Source: Salinicola acroporae (lineage in GTDB: Bacteria > Pseudomonadota > Gammaproteobacteria > Pseudomonadales > Halomonadaceae). Taken from it: 64,000 bases of DNA. This document shows positions 8,406-16,795 of this stretch, in pieces. The DNA lies in the NCBI RefSeq assembly GCF_003206615.1, contig NZ_PZJW01000012.1, positions 222,931 through 286,930 on the forward strand. Direction: 5' to 3'. A model generated the notes under the pieces. It was not told the origin of the DNA and did no database searches. It worked only from the letters and a program-made list of their open reading frames with translations. A program made the translations under genes and the position numbers. How positions within the stretch are numbered: the stretch's first letter is position 1; each line of letters opens with the position of its first letter.

Positions 8406-9569
8406 ATGGCACTCGACGACAACACCTCCGACGCCGCTCGGGATTCCGAGATCTGTACCCACGCCTTCGAGGAACACCAGCGCTACGAGGGGGCGATCGC
8501 GCCCCCCATCTATCAGACCAGCCTGTTCACGTTCCCGACACTGGAGCGCTTCACCGAGGTGATGCGCGACGAGCGCAGTCATTTCGTCTACAGCCGCGGG
8601 CTCAACCCCACTGTCAAGCTGCTCGAGGACAAGCTCGCCGCGTTGGAGCGGGGGGAGATGGCCAAGGCCTTCGCCTCGGGCATGGGCGCGATCAGCGCGA
8701 CGATGATGACGCTACTCGACCAGGGCGACCATGTGCTGCTGGTCAACCAGGCCTACGGCCCGACGCGCCAGTTGCTGGAGCAGATGGCACGATTCGGCGT
8801 GAGCTTCAGCGAGACCGGCGGGAGTCGCGGCGAGGTCGAGGCGGCTCTGCGGGACGATACCCGGTTGATCTACATCGAGAGCCCCTCATCGATGCGCATG
8901 GCGCTGGCCGATCTCGACGGTATCGCCGAACTGGCCCGAAGCCGGGGCGTGCTCACCGCCATCGACAACACCTGGGCGACCCCGCTATACCAGAAGCCGC
9001 TGACTCACGGCATCGACCTGACCCTGCATACGCTCTCCAAGTACATCGGCGGCCACAGCGACCTGGTCGGCGGAGTCGTCGTCGGCCGGCGGGAGCTGGT
9101 GGCGTCGATCTTCGAGCACGGCCACCAGTTGCTGGGAGCGGCGCTCTCGCCCCACAGCGCCTTCCTGGCCCTGCGCGGCCTGCGCACGCTGCCGATAAGG
9201 ATGCGCCAGCACCAGGCCAACGTGCTGGAAGTCATCCGCTACCTGGCGACCAAACCCTCGGTGGCGGGACTCCACCACCCGTGCCTCGCCACCGGCGAGC
9301 AGGCGGCGTGGGCCGAGAGACAGCTGAGCGGCCACGCCGGACTGCTCAGTTTCGAGATCGTCGATCCGTCCTATGTCCGCATCGCCGGTTTCATCGACAC
9401 CCTGCGCGTCTTCCGCATCGGGGTGAGCTGGGGCGGCTACGAGTCGCTGGCCATCTCCCAGCGCCAGCCCGACGACACCGGCCCCGCCCTGATCCGCCTG
9501 GCGATCGGCCTGGAGGACGTGCAATCCCTGCTCGACGATCTGGAGCGCGCCTTCCGCACGCTGCAATAA
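8406..9569 (+). CDS. metC: PLP-dependent cystathionine beta-lyase-like enzyme (MetC/Cys-Met metabolism family)
   Basis: 387 residues of the Cys/Met-metabolism PLP family, cytosolic. Visible are YSRGLNPTVKLLEDKLAALE (phosphate-binding Tyr and Arg), ASGMGAISATMM, the cofactor Asp in TAIDNTWATPLYQKPL, and the Schiff-base lysine in TLSKYIGGHSDLVGG. The absence of early insertions and the sequence LYQKPL point to cystathionine beta-lyase or a relative (methionine gamma-lyase, O-acyl-homoserine enzymes cannot be excluded). It is followed 28 bases later by an NhaC-family transporter, so the enzyme probably acts on an imported sulfur amino acid rather than in core biosynthesis. Confidence 0.85.
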   Translation: MALDDNTSDAARDSEICTHAFEEHQRYEGAIAPPIYQTSLFTFPTLERFTEVMRDERSHFVYSRGLNPTVKLLEDKLAALERGEMAKAFASGMGAISATMMTLLDQGDHVLLVNQAYGPTRQLLEQMARFGVSFSETGGSRGEVEAALRDDTRLIYIESPSSMRMALADLDGIAELARSRGVLTAIDNTWATPLYQKPLTHGIDLTLHTLSKYIGGHSDLVGGVVVGRRELVASIFEHGHQLLGAALSPHSAFLALRGLRTLPIRMRQHQANVLEVIRYLATKPSVAGLHHPCLATGEQAAWAERQLSGHAGLLSFEIVDPSYVRIAGFIDTLRVFRIGVSWGGYESLAISQRQPDDTGPALIRLAIGLEDVQSLLDDLERAFRTLQ

Positions 9570-9597
9570 TCCCGCCACGTCAACCGGAGACGCCACG

Positions 9598-11076
9598 ATG
9601 GCCACCACCCGACAACAACAACCCGGGTTTCTCGCCTCGCTCGGACTACTGCTCGTCATTGCCGCCACCATCATCTACGGCATCGTCATCGCAGCGTACG
9701 AAACGGAGATGGTCCTGATCACCGTCGGCGTCCTGGCGACGCTGTTCGCCGTCGCTCACGGCCGCCGCTGGGACGACATCATGACCATCCTCGCGGACAA
9801 GATCCGCACCGCGACCATCGCCATCCTGGTGCTCTACAGCATCGGGCTGATCATCGGGACCTGGCTGGTGGCCGGCGCCATCCCCTACTTCATCTACTAC
9901 GGGCTGGAGCTGATCGACCCCGGCTATCTCTACGTCATGGCGTTCGTCGCCACCGCCATCGTCTCGACCTGCACCGGGACCTCATGGGGATCGGCAGGCA
10001 CCATCGGCGTGGCGATCATGGGGATCGCCGGAGCCATGGAGATCAACCTGGCGATCACCGCCGGCGCCGTCATCTCGGGGGCCTATTTCGGCGACAAGCT
10101 GTCACCGCTCTCCGATACCACGATCATGGCGTCGATGGTGGTCAAGGTGGACCTCTACCGCCATATTCGCTACCTGATGTTCACCTCGGTGCCATCCTGC
10201 CTGGTCGCGGCACTCGCCTACTGGGTGCTGGGCACCAGCCTCCATGGCGATGCCCAGTCGCCGGCGATCGCCGCCACCACCACCCAGATCGAAGCGCTGT
10301 TCACCCTCAATCCGATCCTGCTGCTCCCGGCGGTCATCATCCTGACCGGATCGATACTGAAGAAGCCGACGCTGGTGGTACTGTTCGCCTCGACGCTGTG
10401 CGCCATGCTGCTGGCGCTGTGGGTACAGGGTCTGCCGCTGTCGGTGGTGGTCCAGGCCGCCGTCTCCGGCTTCAGCGTCGACATGCTGCCCTCCGCCCAG
10501 GCGGGAGAGATCAACGACACGCTGCGGACGCTGCTGGAACGGGGCGGCCTCTACAGCATGCACGGCACCGTGCTGTTCGTGTTCTGCGCGTTCTTCTTCG
10601 CCTCGGCGCTGGAGGCCTCGGGAGCGCTCCATGTGGTTCTCCACCGGACGCTGGAGCACGTGCGTTCCGCCAGCGGCACCATCCTCGCCTCACTGCTCGC
10701 CGGCCTCTGCATCATCTTCGCCACCGGCAACAGCTACGTGACCTTCTTCCTGACCCGCGAGATCTTCGCCGACCAGTACGCCAGCAAAGGGCTTCATCCG
10801 CTCAATCTCTCGCGCAGCCTGGAAGACGGCGGCATGATCCCCGAGCCGCTGGCGCCATGGACGGTCTCGGCGGTCTACATGGCGGCGACGCTCGGCGTAT
10901 CCACGCTCGACTACGCCCCCTGGGCGCTGTTCAACTATCTCGGGATCGTGTTCTCGGCGCTGCTGGCGATCGCCGCGCCCTGGACGGGTAGCTTCGGCGT
11001 ACGCCGACTGGCGCAGAAGGGAAATCCGCCTCGCTCGCGATTCGCCGGAGCCTCCGCGGCCAGCGATCCCCGCTGA
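9598..11076 (+). CDS. NhaC-family Na+-coupled transporter
   Basis: 492 residues, about 11-12 predicted membrane helices. The NhaC-family signature region is present: TCTGTSWGSAGTIGVAIMGIA and ISGAYFGDKLSPLSDTTIMAS (residues about 120-180), and a matching second half around FATGNSYVTFFLTREIFADQ and SRSLEDGGMIPEPLAPWTV. NhaC relatives include true Na+/H+ antiporters, the malate/lactate antiporter MleN and the methionine transporter MetT. Placement directly after a MetC-like lyase and under a GntR regulator favours amino-acid transport over pH homeostasis (inference). Confidence 0.85.
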   Translation: MATTRQQQPGFLASLGLLLVIAATIIYGIVIAAYETEMVLITVGVLATLFAVAHGRRWDDIMTILADKIRTATIAILVLYSIGLIIGTWLVAGAIPYFIYYGLELIDPGYLYVMAFVATAIVSTCTGTSWGSAGTIGVAIMGIAGAMEINLAITAGAVISGAYFGDKLSPLSDTTIMASMVVKVDLYRHIRYLMFTSVPSCLVAALAYWVLGTSLHGDAQSPAIAATTTQIEALFTLNPILLLPAVIILTGSILKKPTLVVLFASTLCAMLLALWVQGLPLSVVVQAAVSGFSVDMLPSAQAGEINDTLRTLLERGGLYSMHGTVLFVFCAFFFASALEASGALHVVLHRTLEHVRSASGTILASLLAGLCIIFATGNSYVTFFLTREIFADQYASKGLHPLNLSRSLEDGGMIPEPLAPWTVSAVYMAATLGVSTLDYAPWALFNYLGIVFSALLAIAAPWTGSFGVRRLAQKGNPPRSRFAGASAASDPR

Positions 11077-11086
11077 GTCTCCCCGC

Positions 11087-11113
11087 CACCCATCGCCGAG
11101 ATGGCGATGGGTG
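11087..11113. terminator. Hairpin between convergent nhaC-like and VOC genes
   Basis: An 11-base-pair perfect stem (CACCCATCGCC / GGCGATGGGTG) with a 5-base loop lies just after the transporter gene and before the end of the convergent VOC gene. There is no strong T-run on either side, so it is a likely but not textbook bidirectional terminator. Confidence 0.6.
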
Positions 11114-11121
11114 TCCCGCGA

Positions 11122-11496
11122 TCATGCCCAGGCATTGACGTTGTCGGCATCCTCGAAATCCGGCCGCTGCGGGTGGACGACACAGAACCGGTGGCCGGTC
11201 GGCGCCTCCATGATGGTCCAGCGCTCCAGCCGCTCGACCACCTGCGCACCCAACCCCTCCAGCCGGGCCACCTCCGCCTCGATATCGTCGGTCTCGATAT
11301 CCAGATGAACCCGACTGGGGTGATCCACCTGCTGTATCAGCACATCGAGCTGATCCGGAGGCGTGGCCAGCTTGCCGTATTTCTCGTCGGTCTCGTGACA
11401 GGGCCAGCCCAGTGCCCGGGCCCAGAACTCGATGGCGGAAGACTTCTCACCGCCCTGGCTGTCGATGACGAGTCCCGCCAGACGACTCTTGTGCAT
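11122..11496 (-). CDS. VOC-superfamily (glyoxalase/bleomycin-resistance fold) protein
   Basis: 124 residues with the paired beta-alpha-beta-beta-beta layout of the VOC fold: SRLAGLVIDSQGGEKSSAIEFWARALGW in the first half and RVHLDIETDDIEAEVARLEGLGAQ in the second, ending GHRFCVVHPQRPDF. The pattern (AIEFWARALGW, VHLDIETDD) fits the uncharacterised Glyoxalase_6-type group. Start at the ATG at 11496 behind GGAGAG. Substrate unknown. Confidence 0.8.
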   Translation of the reverse strand: MHKSRLAGLVIDSQGGEKSSAIEFWARALGWPCHETDEKYGKLATPPDQLDVLIQQVDHPSRVHLDIETDDIEAEVARLEGLGAQVVERLERWTIMEAPTGHRFCVVHPQRPDFEDADNVNAWA

Positions 11497-11872
11497 TGTC
11501 GTTCTCCTCTCCGTCATGCAGATTCAAAAGGCGTATCACTCCCCAGCATAGCCAGCGTCGGGCACGACGACCTCCCCCGATCGACGCTCACCGCCCCAGT
11601 CAGTCCTCACTTCGCCGCGAGCCCTTTTCGCCCCGGCCCCGCCCCGAGTTCGAATCCATTCATGCCAGTCATCGCAACGGGATGGCGGAGGCGGCGCACA
11701 TGCGTTAAGCTGCGGGCCCATTGCCGTTATCTGTCTGACCGTCGTCACGCGAAGCTGAAAGAGTCGACGACCCTCCATTTTGCCGCCTCCAGGCGCATCA
11801 GCCAGCACTGGCATTCCCCGGTAGAGCGTAGCCGCTTCGCTTCGCCATTCGCCGCGACCTAGAGAATACCGA
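11497..11872. other. 376-base intergenic region between VOC gene and rhlE
   Basis: Divergent promoter space. I see no gene with recognisable protein content, no clear palindrome and no tRNA. It should hold the promoters of both flanking genes. The rhlE side has only a weak ribosome site (AGAG about 10 bases before its ATG). A long leader for this helicase mRNA is possible but not shown. Confidence 0.4.
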
Positions 11873-13351
11873 ATGAGTTTTGCCTCACTGGGCCTTAGCG
11901 CCCCGTTGCTGAAAGCCGTTGCCGAGCAAGGCTATGACACCCCCTCCCCGATCCAGTCACAGGCGATTCCCGCCGTTCTCGAGGGAAGAGACGTCATGGC
12001 CGCCGCGCAGACCGGCACCGGCAAGACGGCGGGTTTCACCCTGCCGATCCTTCACCGCCTGTCCCAAGGCGATCGCCCCCGCGCCGGTTCACAGATTCCG
12101 GTGCGCGCGCTGATCCTGACCCCGACCCGCGAGCTTGCCGCTCAGGTCGGCGAGAGCGTGGCGACCTACGGCAAGCACCTGCCGTTGAAAAGCGCCGTGG
12201 TCTTCGGCGGCGTCAAGATCAATCCGCAGATCGCCACGCTGCGCCAGGGCGTCGACATTCTCGTCGCCACCCCTGGTCGCCTGCTCGATCTCTACCAGCA
12301 GAAAGTGGTTCGCTTCGACAAGCTCGAAGTGCTGGTACTGGATGAAGCCGACCGCATGCTCGACATGGGCTTCATCCATGACATCCGCAAGATTCTGGCC
12401 GTGCTGCCCAAGCAGCGCCAGAACCTGCTGTTCTCGGCGACCTTCTCCAACGACATCCGCAATCTCGCCAAGGGCCTGGTCAACGATCCGGTCGAGATCT
12501 CGGTGACCCCGCGCAACGCCGCCGCGGCGACGGTGAAGCAGTGGGTCCATCCGGTGGACAAGAGCCGCAAGCCGGCGCTGCTGTCGCACCTGATCCAGAC
12601 TCACCAGTGGCAACAGGTGCTGGTCTTCACCCGCACCAAGCACGGCGCCAACCGCCTGACCAAGTATCTCGAGGGTCAGGGCATCGAGGCCGCGGCGATT
12701 CATGGCAACAAGAGCCAGAATGCCCGCACCAAGGCGCTGGCCGACTTCAAGAGCGGTGGCGTCCGCGCCCTGATCGCGACCGATATCGCCGCACGCGGGC
12801 TGGATATCGATCAGTTGCCGCAGGTGGTGAACTTCGAGCTGCCCAACGTGGCGGAGGACTACGTCCACCGCATCGGCCGTACCGGCCGTGCCGGCGCCAG
12901 CGGCCAGGCCGTCTCGCTGGTGAGCCTGGACGAGAAGAAGGAACTGGCCGGTATCGAACGCCTGATCAGCCAGCGTCTGACCAGCGAAGCGGTGGCGGGC
13001 TTCGAACCCACGCCCGGCGGTGGCCCCAAGGTCGACGAGAACGAAGGACGCCAGCCCCGCGGCGGCCAACGGCGTGGCGATGGCGGCCAGCGTCGCGGCA
13101 ATGGCGGTGGTGGCCGCGGCAACAGTGCCGGCGGGCGCGGTAACGGCGGCGGCCGCGGTGGCGATTCACGCCGAAGCGAAGGCCGTGGCGCTTCCTCGGG
13201 CCAGGGCGGCTCTCAAGACGACAACCGTGGCAACCGCATCGACAGCGGCAACCGTGGCAACCGCAGCGGCGATGCCCCGGCCCAGCGCCGCCAGCGTTCG
13301 CGCGGTGGCCAGCGCCGCAGCGGCGGCGGCACGCCCAACGGTAACGTCTGA
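11873..13351 (+). CDS. rhlE: DEAD-box ATP-dependent RNA helicase, RhlE type
   Basis: 492 residues. Motifs in order: Q motif ([14 protein letters not shown]), Walker [30 protein letters not shown] ([13 protein letters not shown]), SAT, then in the second RecA lobe [21 protein letters not shown] and [10 protein letters not shown]. After residue about 390 the protein is a long Arg/Gly-rich, Asn/Ser-containing tail (repeated RGGQRR and RGN), a flexible RNA-binding extension typical of RhlE homologues. Role: RNA remodelling in RNA decay or ribosome maturation. A large perfect hairpin follows the gene. Confidence 0.93.
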   Translation: MSFASLGLSAPLLKAVAEQGYDTPSPIQSQAIPAVLEGRDVMAAAQTGTGKTAGFTLPILHRLSQGDRPRAGSQIPVRALILTPTRELAAQVGESVATYGKHLPLKSAVVFGGVKINPQIATLRQGVDILVATPGRLLDLYQQKVVRFDKLEVLVLDEADRMLDMGFIHDIRKILAVLPKQRQNLLFSATFSNDIRNLAKGLVNDPVEISVTPRNAAAATVKQWVHPVDKSRKPALLSHLIQTHQWQQVLVFTRTKHGANRLTKYLEGQGIEAAAIHGNKSQNARTKALADFKSGGVRALIATDIAARGLDIDQLPQVVNFELPNVAEDYVHRIGRTGRAGASGQAVSLVSLDEKKELAGIERLISQRLTSEAVAGFEPTPGGGPKVDENEGRQPRGGQRRGDGGQRRGNGGGGRGNSAGGRGNGGGRGGDSRRSEGRGASSGQGGSQDDNRGNRIDSGNRGNRSGDAPAQRRQRSRGGQRRSGGGTPNGNV

Positions 13352-13375
13352 CACCCGCCTCTCGGCCAGCCCCAA

Positions 13376-13412
13376 ACGACAACGCCACCGTCATTGACGG
13401 TGGCGTTGTCGT
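13376..13412. terminator. Long perfect hairpin after rhlE
   Basis: A 17-base-pair uninterrupted stem (arm starting ACGACAACGCCACCG) with a 3-base loop, forming a 37-base near-perfect palindrome between convergent rhlE and the TPM gene. No T-run follows on either strand. Likely a bidirectional transcription terminator or mRNA 3'-end stabiliser. Confidence 0.65.
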
Positions 13413-13451
13413 ATCCGGACGTCGGATCCTCGCCGAGGCGAGGCCCGGCGC

Positions 13452-14087
13452 TCAGTCGAGCACGATGAGCCGGTTGGGCAGTTCATTGCGCTCGTGGGTC
13501 GCCGGCACATGGGTCTCGAGCAGTTCGCCACAGCTATCGATGCAGTCGAGAAAGCCCTGCAGTGTCTCGCCGGCTTTGACGCGAGCGGTGAACGCCTCGA
13601 CGATCGCCTGCCAGGTATCGTCGCTCAAGCGTGCCGAGATGCCCCGATCGACGAGGATTTCGACGTAGCGCTCTGCCTCGGAGACGAAGATCAGCATGCC
13701 GGTGCCTGCCTCGGTGTGATGCAGGTTCTGCTCCAGGAACTGGCGCCTGGCCAGGTTGGAGGCGCGCCAGAAACGCACATGCCGCGGAATCAGTCGCGTC
13801 AGCACCGATGGCAGCCGGAACACCACCGCCAGAACGATGAAGACCAGCCACTGCGCCAGCAGCAGATACCAGGCGCTGGCCCCGCCCAGCCAGCCCAGCC
13901 AACTGGCGATGACGCTCAGCGCGCCTGGGACGATGAGCGCCGTCAGTCCGGCCCACAGCAGCGGAATATAGGTGTAATCGTCCGCCTGGCGCGCCAGGAC
14001 GGTGACGACCTCGGCATCGGTGTCGCGCTCGATCCGCGTGATCGCATCGCCGACTTGCCGTTGTTCGCTTTCACTCAATAAAGCCAT
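13452..14087 (-). CDS. TPM-domain membrane protein (third gene of LemA-TPM-TPM cluster)
   Basis: 211 residues. A short N-terminal stretch (SESEQRQVGDAITRIERDTDAEVVTVLA) is followed by two or three membrane segments (about 43-65 and 70-95) and a TPM-type domain (about 110-200: RRQFLEQNLHHTEAGTGMLIFVSEAERYVEILVDRGI, WQAIVEAFTARVKAGETLQGF). This architecture, a TPM domain behind a hydrophobic insert, is common in genes downstream of lemA and ygcG-like genes. I chose the ATG at 14087; upstream in-frame sequence only reads the Gly-rich coding region of its neighbour in another frame. Molecular role unknown, probably envelope. Confidence 0.85.
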   Translation of the reverse strand: MALLSESEQRQVGDAITRIERDTDAEVVTVLARQADDYTYIPLLWAGLTALIVPGALSVIASWLGWLGGASAWYLLLAQWLVFIVLAVVFRLPSVLTRLIPRHVRFWRASNLARRQFLEQNLHHTEAGTGMLIFVSEAERYVEILVDRGISARLSDDTWQAIVEAFTARVKAGETLQGFLDCIDSCGELLETHVPATHERNELPNRLIVLD

Positions 14088-14106
14088 GCTGTCGTTATCC
14101 TGTCGT

Positions 14107-14916
14107 CTACCAGCCACCGGACGCGCCACCGCCGCCGAAACCACCACCGCCGCCGCCAAAGCCGCCGCCACCGAAACCACCGCCGCCGAAGCCGCCGGAA
14201 CCACCGAGAGCGCCGCCCAGCAGCACGCCGCCCATGGCGCCCCCGCGCCGACGCCGTCTGCCGCCGCGTCCACCGCCGCCGCCACCGCCACCGCCACGTA
14301 CGATCAGCATGACGATCATGAACAGCGCGAAGAACCAGATCCCGGCCCCCCCCAGGTGTCGGGATTCCTGCTGGGCGGGCTGGGGCGGCGGAGCCGTCTC
14401 GGCCTGGGCGTCGCCGCCGAGCGCTGCGATCATCGCCTGAACACCACCCGTGATCCCACCGGCGTAATCCCCCTTGCGAAATGCCGGAGTGATGGTCTGG
14501 TTGATGATCGCGGAAGACCGGGCGTCGGTCAGCCGGCCCTCGAGGCCGTAACCCACTTCGATTCGAACGGCGCGCTCGTCCACGGCGACGATCAGCAGCG
14601 CGCCGTTATCCTCCCCCTCCTGGCCGATACCCCAGTGGCGGCCGAGCTGATAGCCGTAGTCCTCGATGGCCTCTCCCTGGAGGTTCGGCAGCGTCACCAC
14701 GACGAGCTGCTCGCCGGTCGCCTCCTCGTGGGCCGCGAGCATGTCGGTCAGCCGATCGCGGGTCGAGGCATCCAGCAGGTCGGCGTTGTCGACGACGCGC
14801 CCGGTCAATTCGGGAAAGTCCGGGGCCGCCTGGGCGAGCAACGCGAATGCCAGTAGCCAGAGGCCCAGCGTCAGCGAGATAGCGCGCGTGTACGTTCGTC
14901 GCGTCGGACAGCGCAT
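14107..14916 (-). CDS. Secreted/membrane-anchored TPM-domain protein with Gly-rich tail (YgcG-like)
   Basis: 269 residues. Signal peptide (about 1-30, ending ALLAQAA), TPM domain (about 33-160: FPELTGRVVDNADLLDASTRDRL, VVVTLPNLQGEAIEDYGYQL, WGIGQEGEDNGALLIVAVDE, VEVGYGLEG), one membrane helix (about 190-210) and a C-terminal Gly-rich tail ending SGGW. The domain faces the periplasm. The start codon shares a base with the lemA stop (TGATG), so the two are translationally coupled. The Gly-rich tail is usual in this family. Confidence 0.9.
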   Translation of the reverse strand: MRCPTRRTYTRAISLTLGLWLLAFALLAQAAPDFPELTGRVVDNADLLDASTRDRLTDMLAAHEEATGEQLVVVTLPNLQGEAIEDYGYQLGRHWGIGQEGEDNGALLIVAVDERAVRIEVGYGLEGRLTDARSSAIINQTITPAFRKGDYAGGITGGVQAMIAALGGDAQAETAPPPQPAQQESRHLGGAGIWFFALFMIVMLIVRGGGGGGGGGRGGRRRRRGGAMGGVLLGGALGGSGGFGGGGFGGGGFGGGGGGFGGGGASGGW

Positions 14917-15539
14917 CAGAACTCCACCTTGGGCGCCTGGTCGGCGTTCTCCGCGGTGGCCTCGAAGTTCTCGCGAATCGGCATATCGCTGTAGAGCACG
15001 CTATGCCAGATCTTGCCCGGGAAGGTCCGGATTTCGGTGTTGTACGCCTCGACCGCCTGGATGAAATCGCGACGTGCCACCGCGATCCGGTTTTCGGTGC
15101 CTTCCAGCTGCGACTGCAGCGCCAGGAAGTTCTGATTCGACTTCAGATCGGGATAGCGCTCGGAAACCGCCATCAGCCGGCTCAGAGCGCCGGTCAACTG
15201 GCTCTGGGCCTGCTGGAATTGCTGCAGTTGCTGGGGATCGTTCAGCGTATCGGCGTCGACCTGGATCGAGGTCGCCTTGGCACGCGCCTCGGTCACCGCC
15301 GTCAGCGTCTCCCGCTCCTGGCTGGCGAAGCCCTTGACCGTCTCCACCAGGTTGGGCACCAGGTCTGCACGGCGCTGATACTGGTTCTCGACCTGGGACC
15401 AGGCCGACTTCACCTTCTCGTCCAGGGTCGGAATGTTGTTGATACCGCAGCCGGAGAGCGACAGCATCAATACCAGCAGCAATAGCCACCGCCACGGTTG
15501 ACGGGCGGCGATGGGCAAGGCGGTCACGGGTGTCTGCAT
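14916..15539 (-). CDS. lemA: LemA-family protein with lipobox
   Basis: 207 residues. A hydrophobic N-terminus ends in LSLSGC, a lipobox, so it is probably a lipoprotein anchored in the envelope. The coiled, helical LemA domain follows: NNIPTLDEKVKSAWSQVENQYQRRADLVPNLVETVKGFA, ETLTAVTEARAKA, and a C-terminal FIQAVEAYNTEIRTFPGKIW. First gene of a three-gene cluster with two TPM proteins, a widespread arrangement of unknown function. The ATG at 15539 puts the hydrophobic stretch at residues 18-35. Confidence 0.9.
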   Translation of the reverse strand: MQTPVTALPIAARQPWRWLLLLVLMLSLSGCGINNIPTLDEKVKSAWSQVENQYQRRADLVPNLVETVKGFASQERETLTAVTEARAKATSIQVDADTLNDPQQLQQFQQAQSQLTGALSRLMAVSERYPDLKSNQNFLALQSQLEGTENRIAVARRDFIQAVEAYNTEIRTFPGKIWHSVLYSDMPIRENFEATAENADQAPKVEF

Positions 15540-15664
15540 GAAGGGTTCCCGGTTGAAGGAGATTGGAAATCGGAGCCTCGAGGGTTCCCGAGTGCGCGGG
15601 CCCTGGCGGCGATGACGCCAAGTTACAGGTTGGCCGGCGCCATGGGAAGGCGGTTCCCCGCCGC

Positions 15665-16132
15665 TCACTCCGCGGCGTCGGTGGCACGGATCCGGGCGGC
15701 AAGCGCTGCCAGCCCGGCATCGTCCGCACGCCGGTAGTCATGGGAGGAGAGATAGCCTTCGTAGACATCGAAGAACTTGTCGACCCTGGACTCGACCGGC
15801 TTGAACGCGGCGTCGTCCCCCGTGCCATGCATGGGGAACAGCTTGGCGTGGAGATGGTCGACGCCGTAGCCCTCGAAGAACATGCCGCAGCGAGCCACGC
15901 CGTCCAGCGCCCGATCCAGCCGCCTGGCCACCTGCTTGGTCGCCACGATCAGCTCACGCAGCACCGCGTCTTCCTGTTCGAAGGCATAGCTACCGTGATG
16001 CGCCTTGGGGATCACCACCGAAAAGCCCTCGGTATTGGGGAAGATGGAGAGAAAAGCCAGGTGCGATTCGTCTTCCCAGATACGGTGTGCCGGCGCGCGA
16101 CCGGCGACGATGTCGCAAAAGATGCAACTCAT
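15665..16132 (-). CDS. HIT-family protein with variant third His (nucleotide hydrolase/transferase-like)
   Basis: 155 residues. The N-terminus has the CIFCDIVAGRAPAHRIWED block of HIT hydrolases (C3, C6 possible zinc pair). The HIT motif reads VDHLHAKLFPMH: H93 and H95 are kept, but the third position, His or Gln in most HIT hydrolases, is Lys97. The middle His of the triad, the nucleophile in classical enzymes, would be H95. Substrate is therefore uncertain; related proteins cleave dinucleoside polyphosphates or AMP conjugates. Start ATG at 16132 with an AGGGGC-like site upstream. Confidence 0.8.
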   Translation of the reverse strand: MSCIFCDIVAGRAPAHRIWEDESHLAFLSIFPNTEGFSVVIPKAHHGSYAFEQEDAVLRELIVATKQVARRLDRALDGVARCGMFFEGYGVDHLHAKLFPMHGTGDDAAFKPVESRVDKFFDVYEGYLSSHDYRRADDAGLAALAARIRATDAAE

Positions 16133-16287
16133 GAAGGCCCCTCTCGTGGCATCGATGGCCGACCTACGGATAGCCGGACAATGGCAGGCCCTCTATTAGT
16201 CATGACCCATGGGACGACGTCAATGCGGGTCACCGAGCGCGAACGAAGAGGAGAAGCCCGGGCTATCCGAAAGTCTTAAGCGAGCGT

Positions 16288-16776
16288 ATGTTAGGTCAGG
16301 CCCATCCGATGCACCGACACCTGCCCGCCATGAACAAACTCGATAACGCCCTGCTCAATTTGCTGCTCAAGGATGGCCGCATGTCCTATGCGGACATGGC
16401 CCGCGAGCTCGACATTTCACGGGCCCACGCTCGCGACCGGGTGCAGTTACTGGTGGAAAGCGGTGTCATCGAACAGTTCACCGCCGTGGTCAACCCGTCG
16501 AAGCTCGGCAAGATCATCTCGACCTTCGTCGACCTGAAGGTCGCGCCTTACGCCATCGAGGCGATGGCGGCCGAGCTGGCGGAATGCCACGAGGTCATCA
16601 ATCTCTACATCATGAGCGATCTTCGCAGTCTCCATATGCACACGCTGACGGACAGCCAGGAGACCTTCGACCGTTTCGCCCGCGAACATATCCTGGGCCG
16701 CCAGGAGGTCATCTCGGTGAACTGCACCACGCTGATGTCCCGCGTCAAACACGGACGCGGTGGCGCCAAGATCTGA
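16288..16776 (+). CDS. Lrp/AsnC-family transcriptional regulator
   Basis: 162 residues from the ATG at 16288, behind AAGCGAG. ATG codons at 16309 and 16330 are alternatives; the last gives the most Lrp-like N-terminus (MNKLDNALLNLLLKDGRMSY). The helix-turn-helix is at MSYADMARELDISRAHARDRVQLL, followed by an effector-binding RAM domain (about 85-150: IISTFVDLKVAPYAIEAMAAELAECHEVI). The RAM part lacks the usual G-x-x-D-x-x-L spacing in places, so effector type is open. It converges with the gamma-glutamyltransferase gene (19-base gap). Confidence 0.85.
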   Translation: MLGQAHPMHRHLPAMNKLDNALLNLLLKDGRMSYADMARELDISRAHARDRVQLLVESGVIEQFTAVVNPSKLGKIISTFVDLKVAPYAIEAMAAELAECHEVINLYIMSDLRSLHMHTLTDSQETFDRFAREHILGRQEVISVNCTTLMSRVKHGRGGAKI

Positions 16777-16795
16777 GTGCCGCACTGGCGCGCCA

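Noticed and set aside
13020..13397. Open frames opposite and alongside the end of rhlE, Ala- or Arg-rich
   Set aside because: Shadow reading of the Gly/Arg-rich helicase tail.
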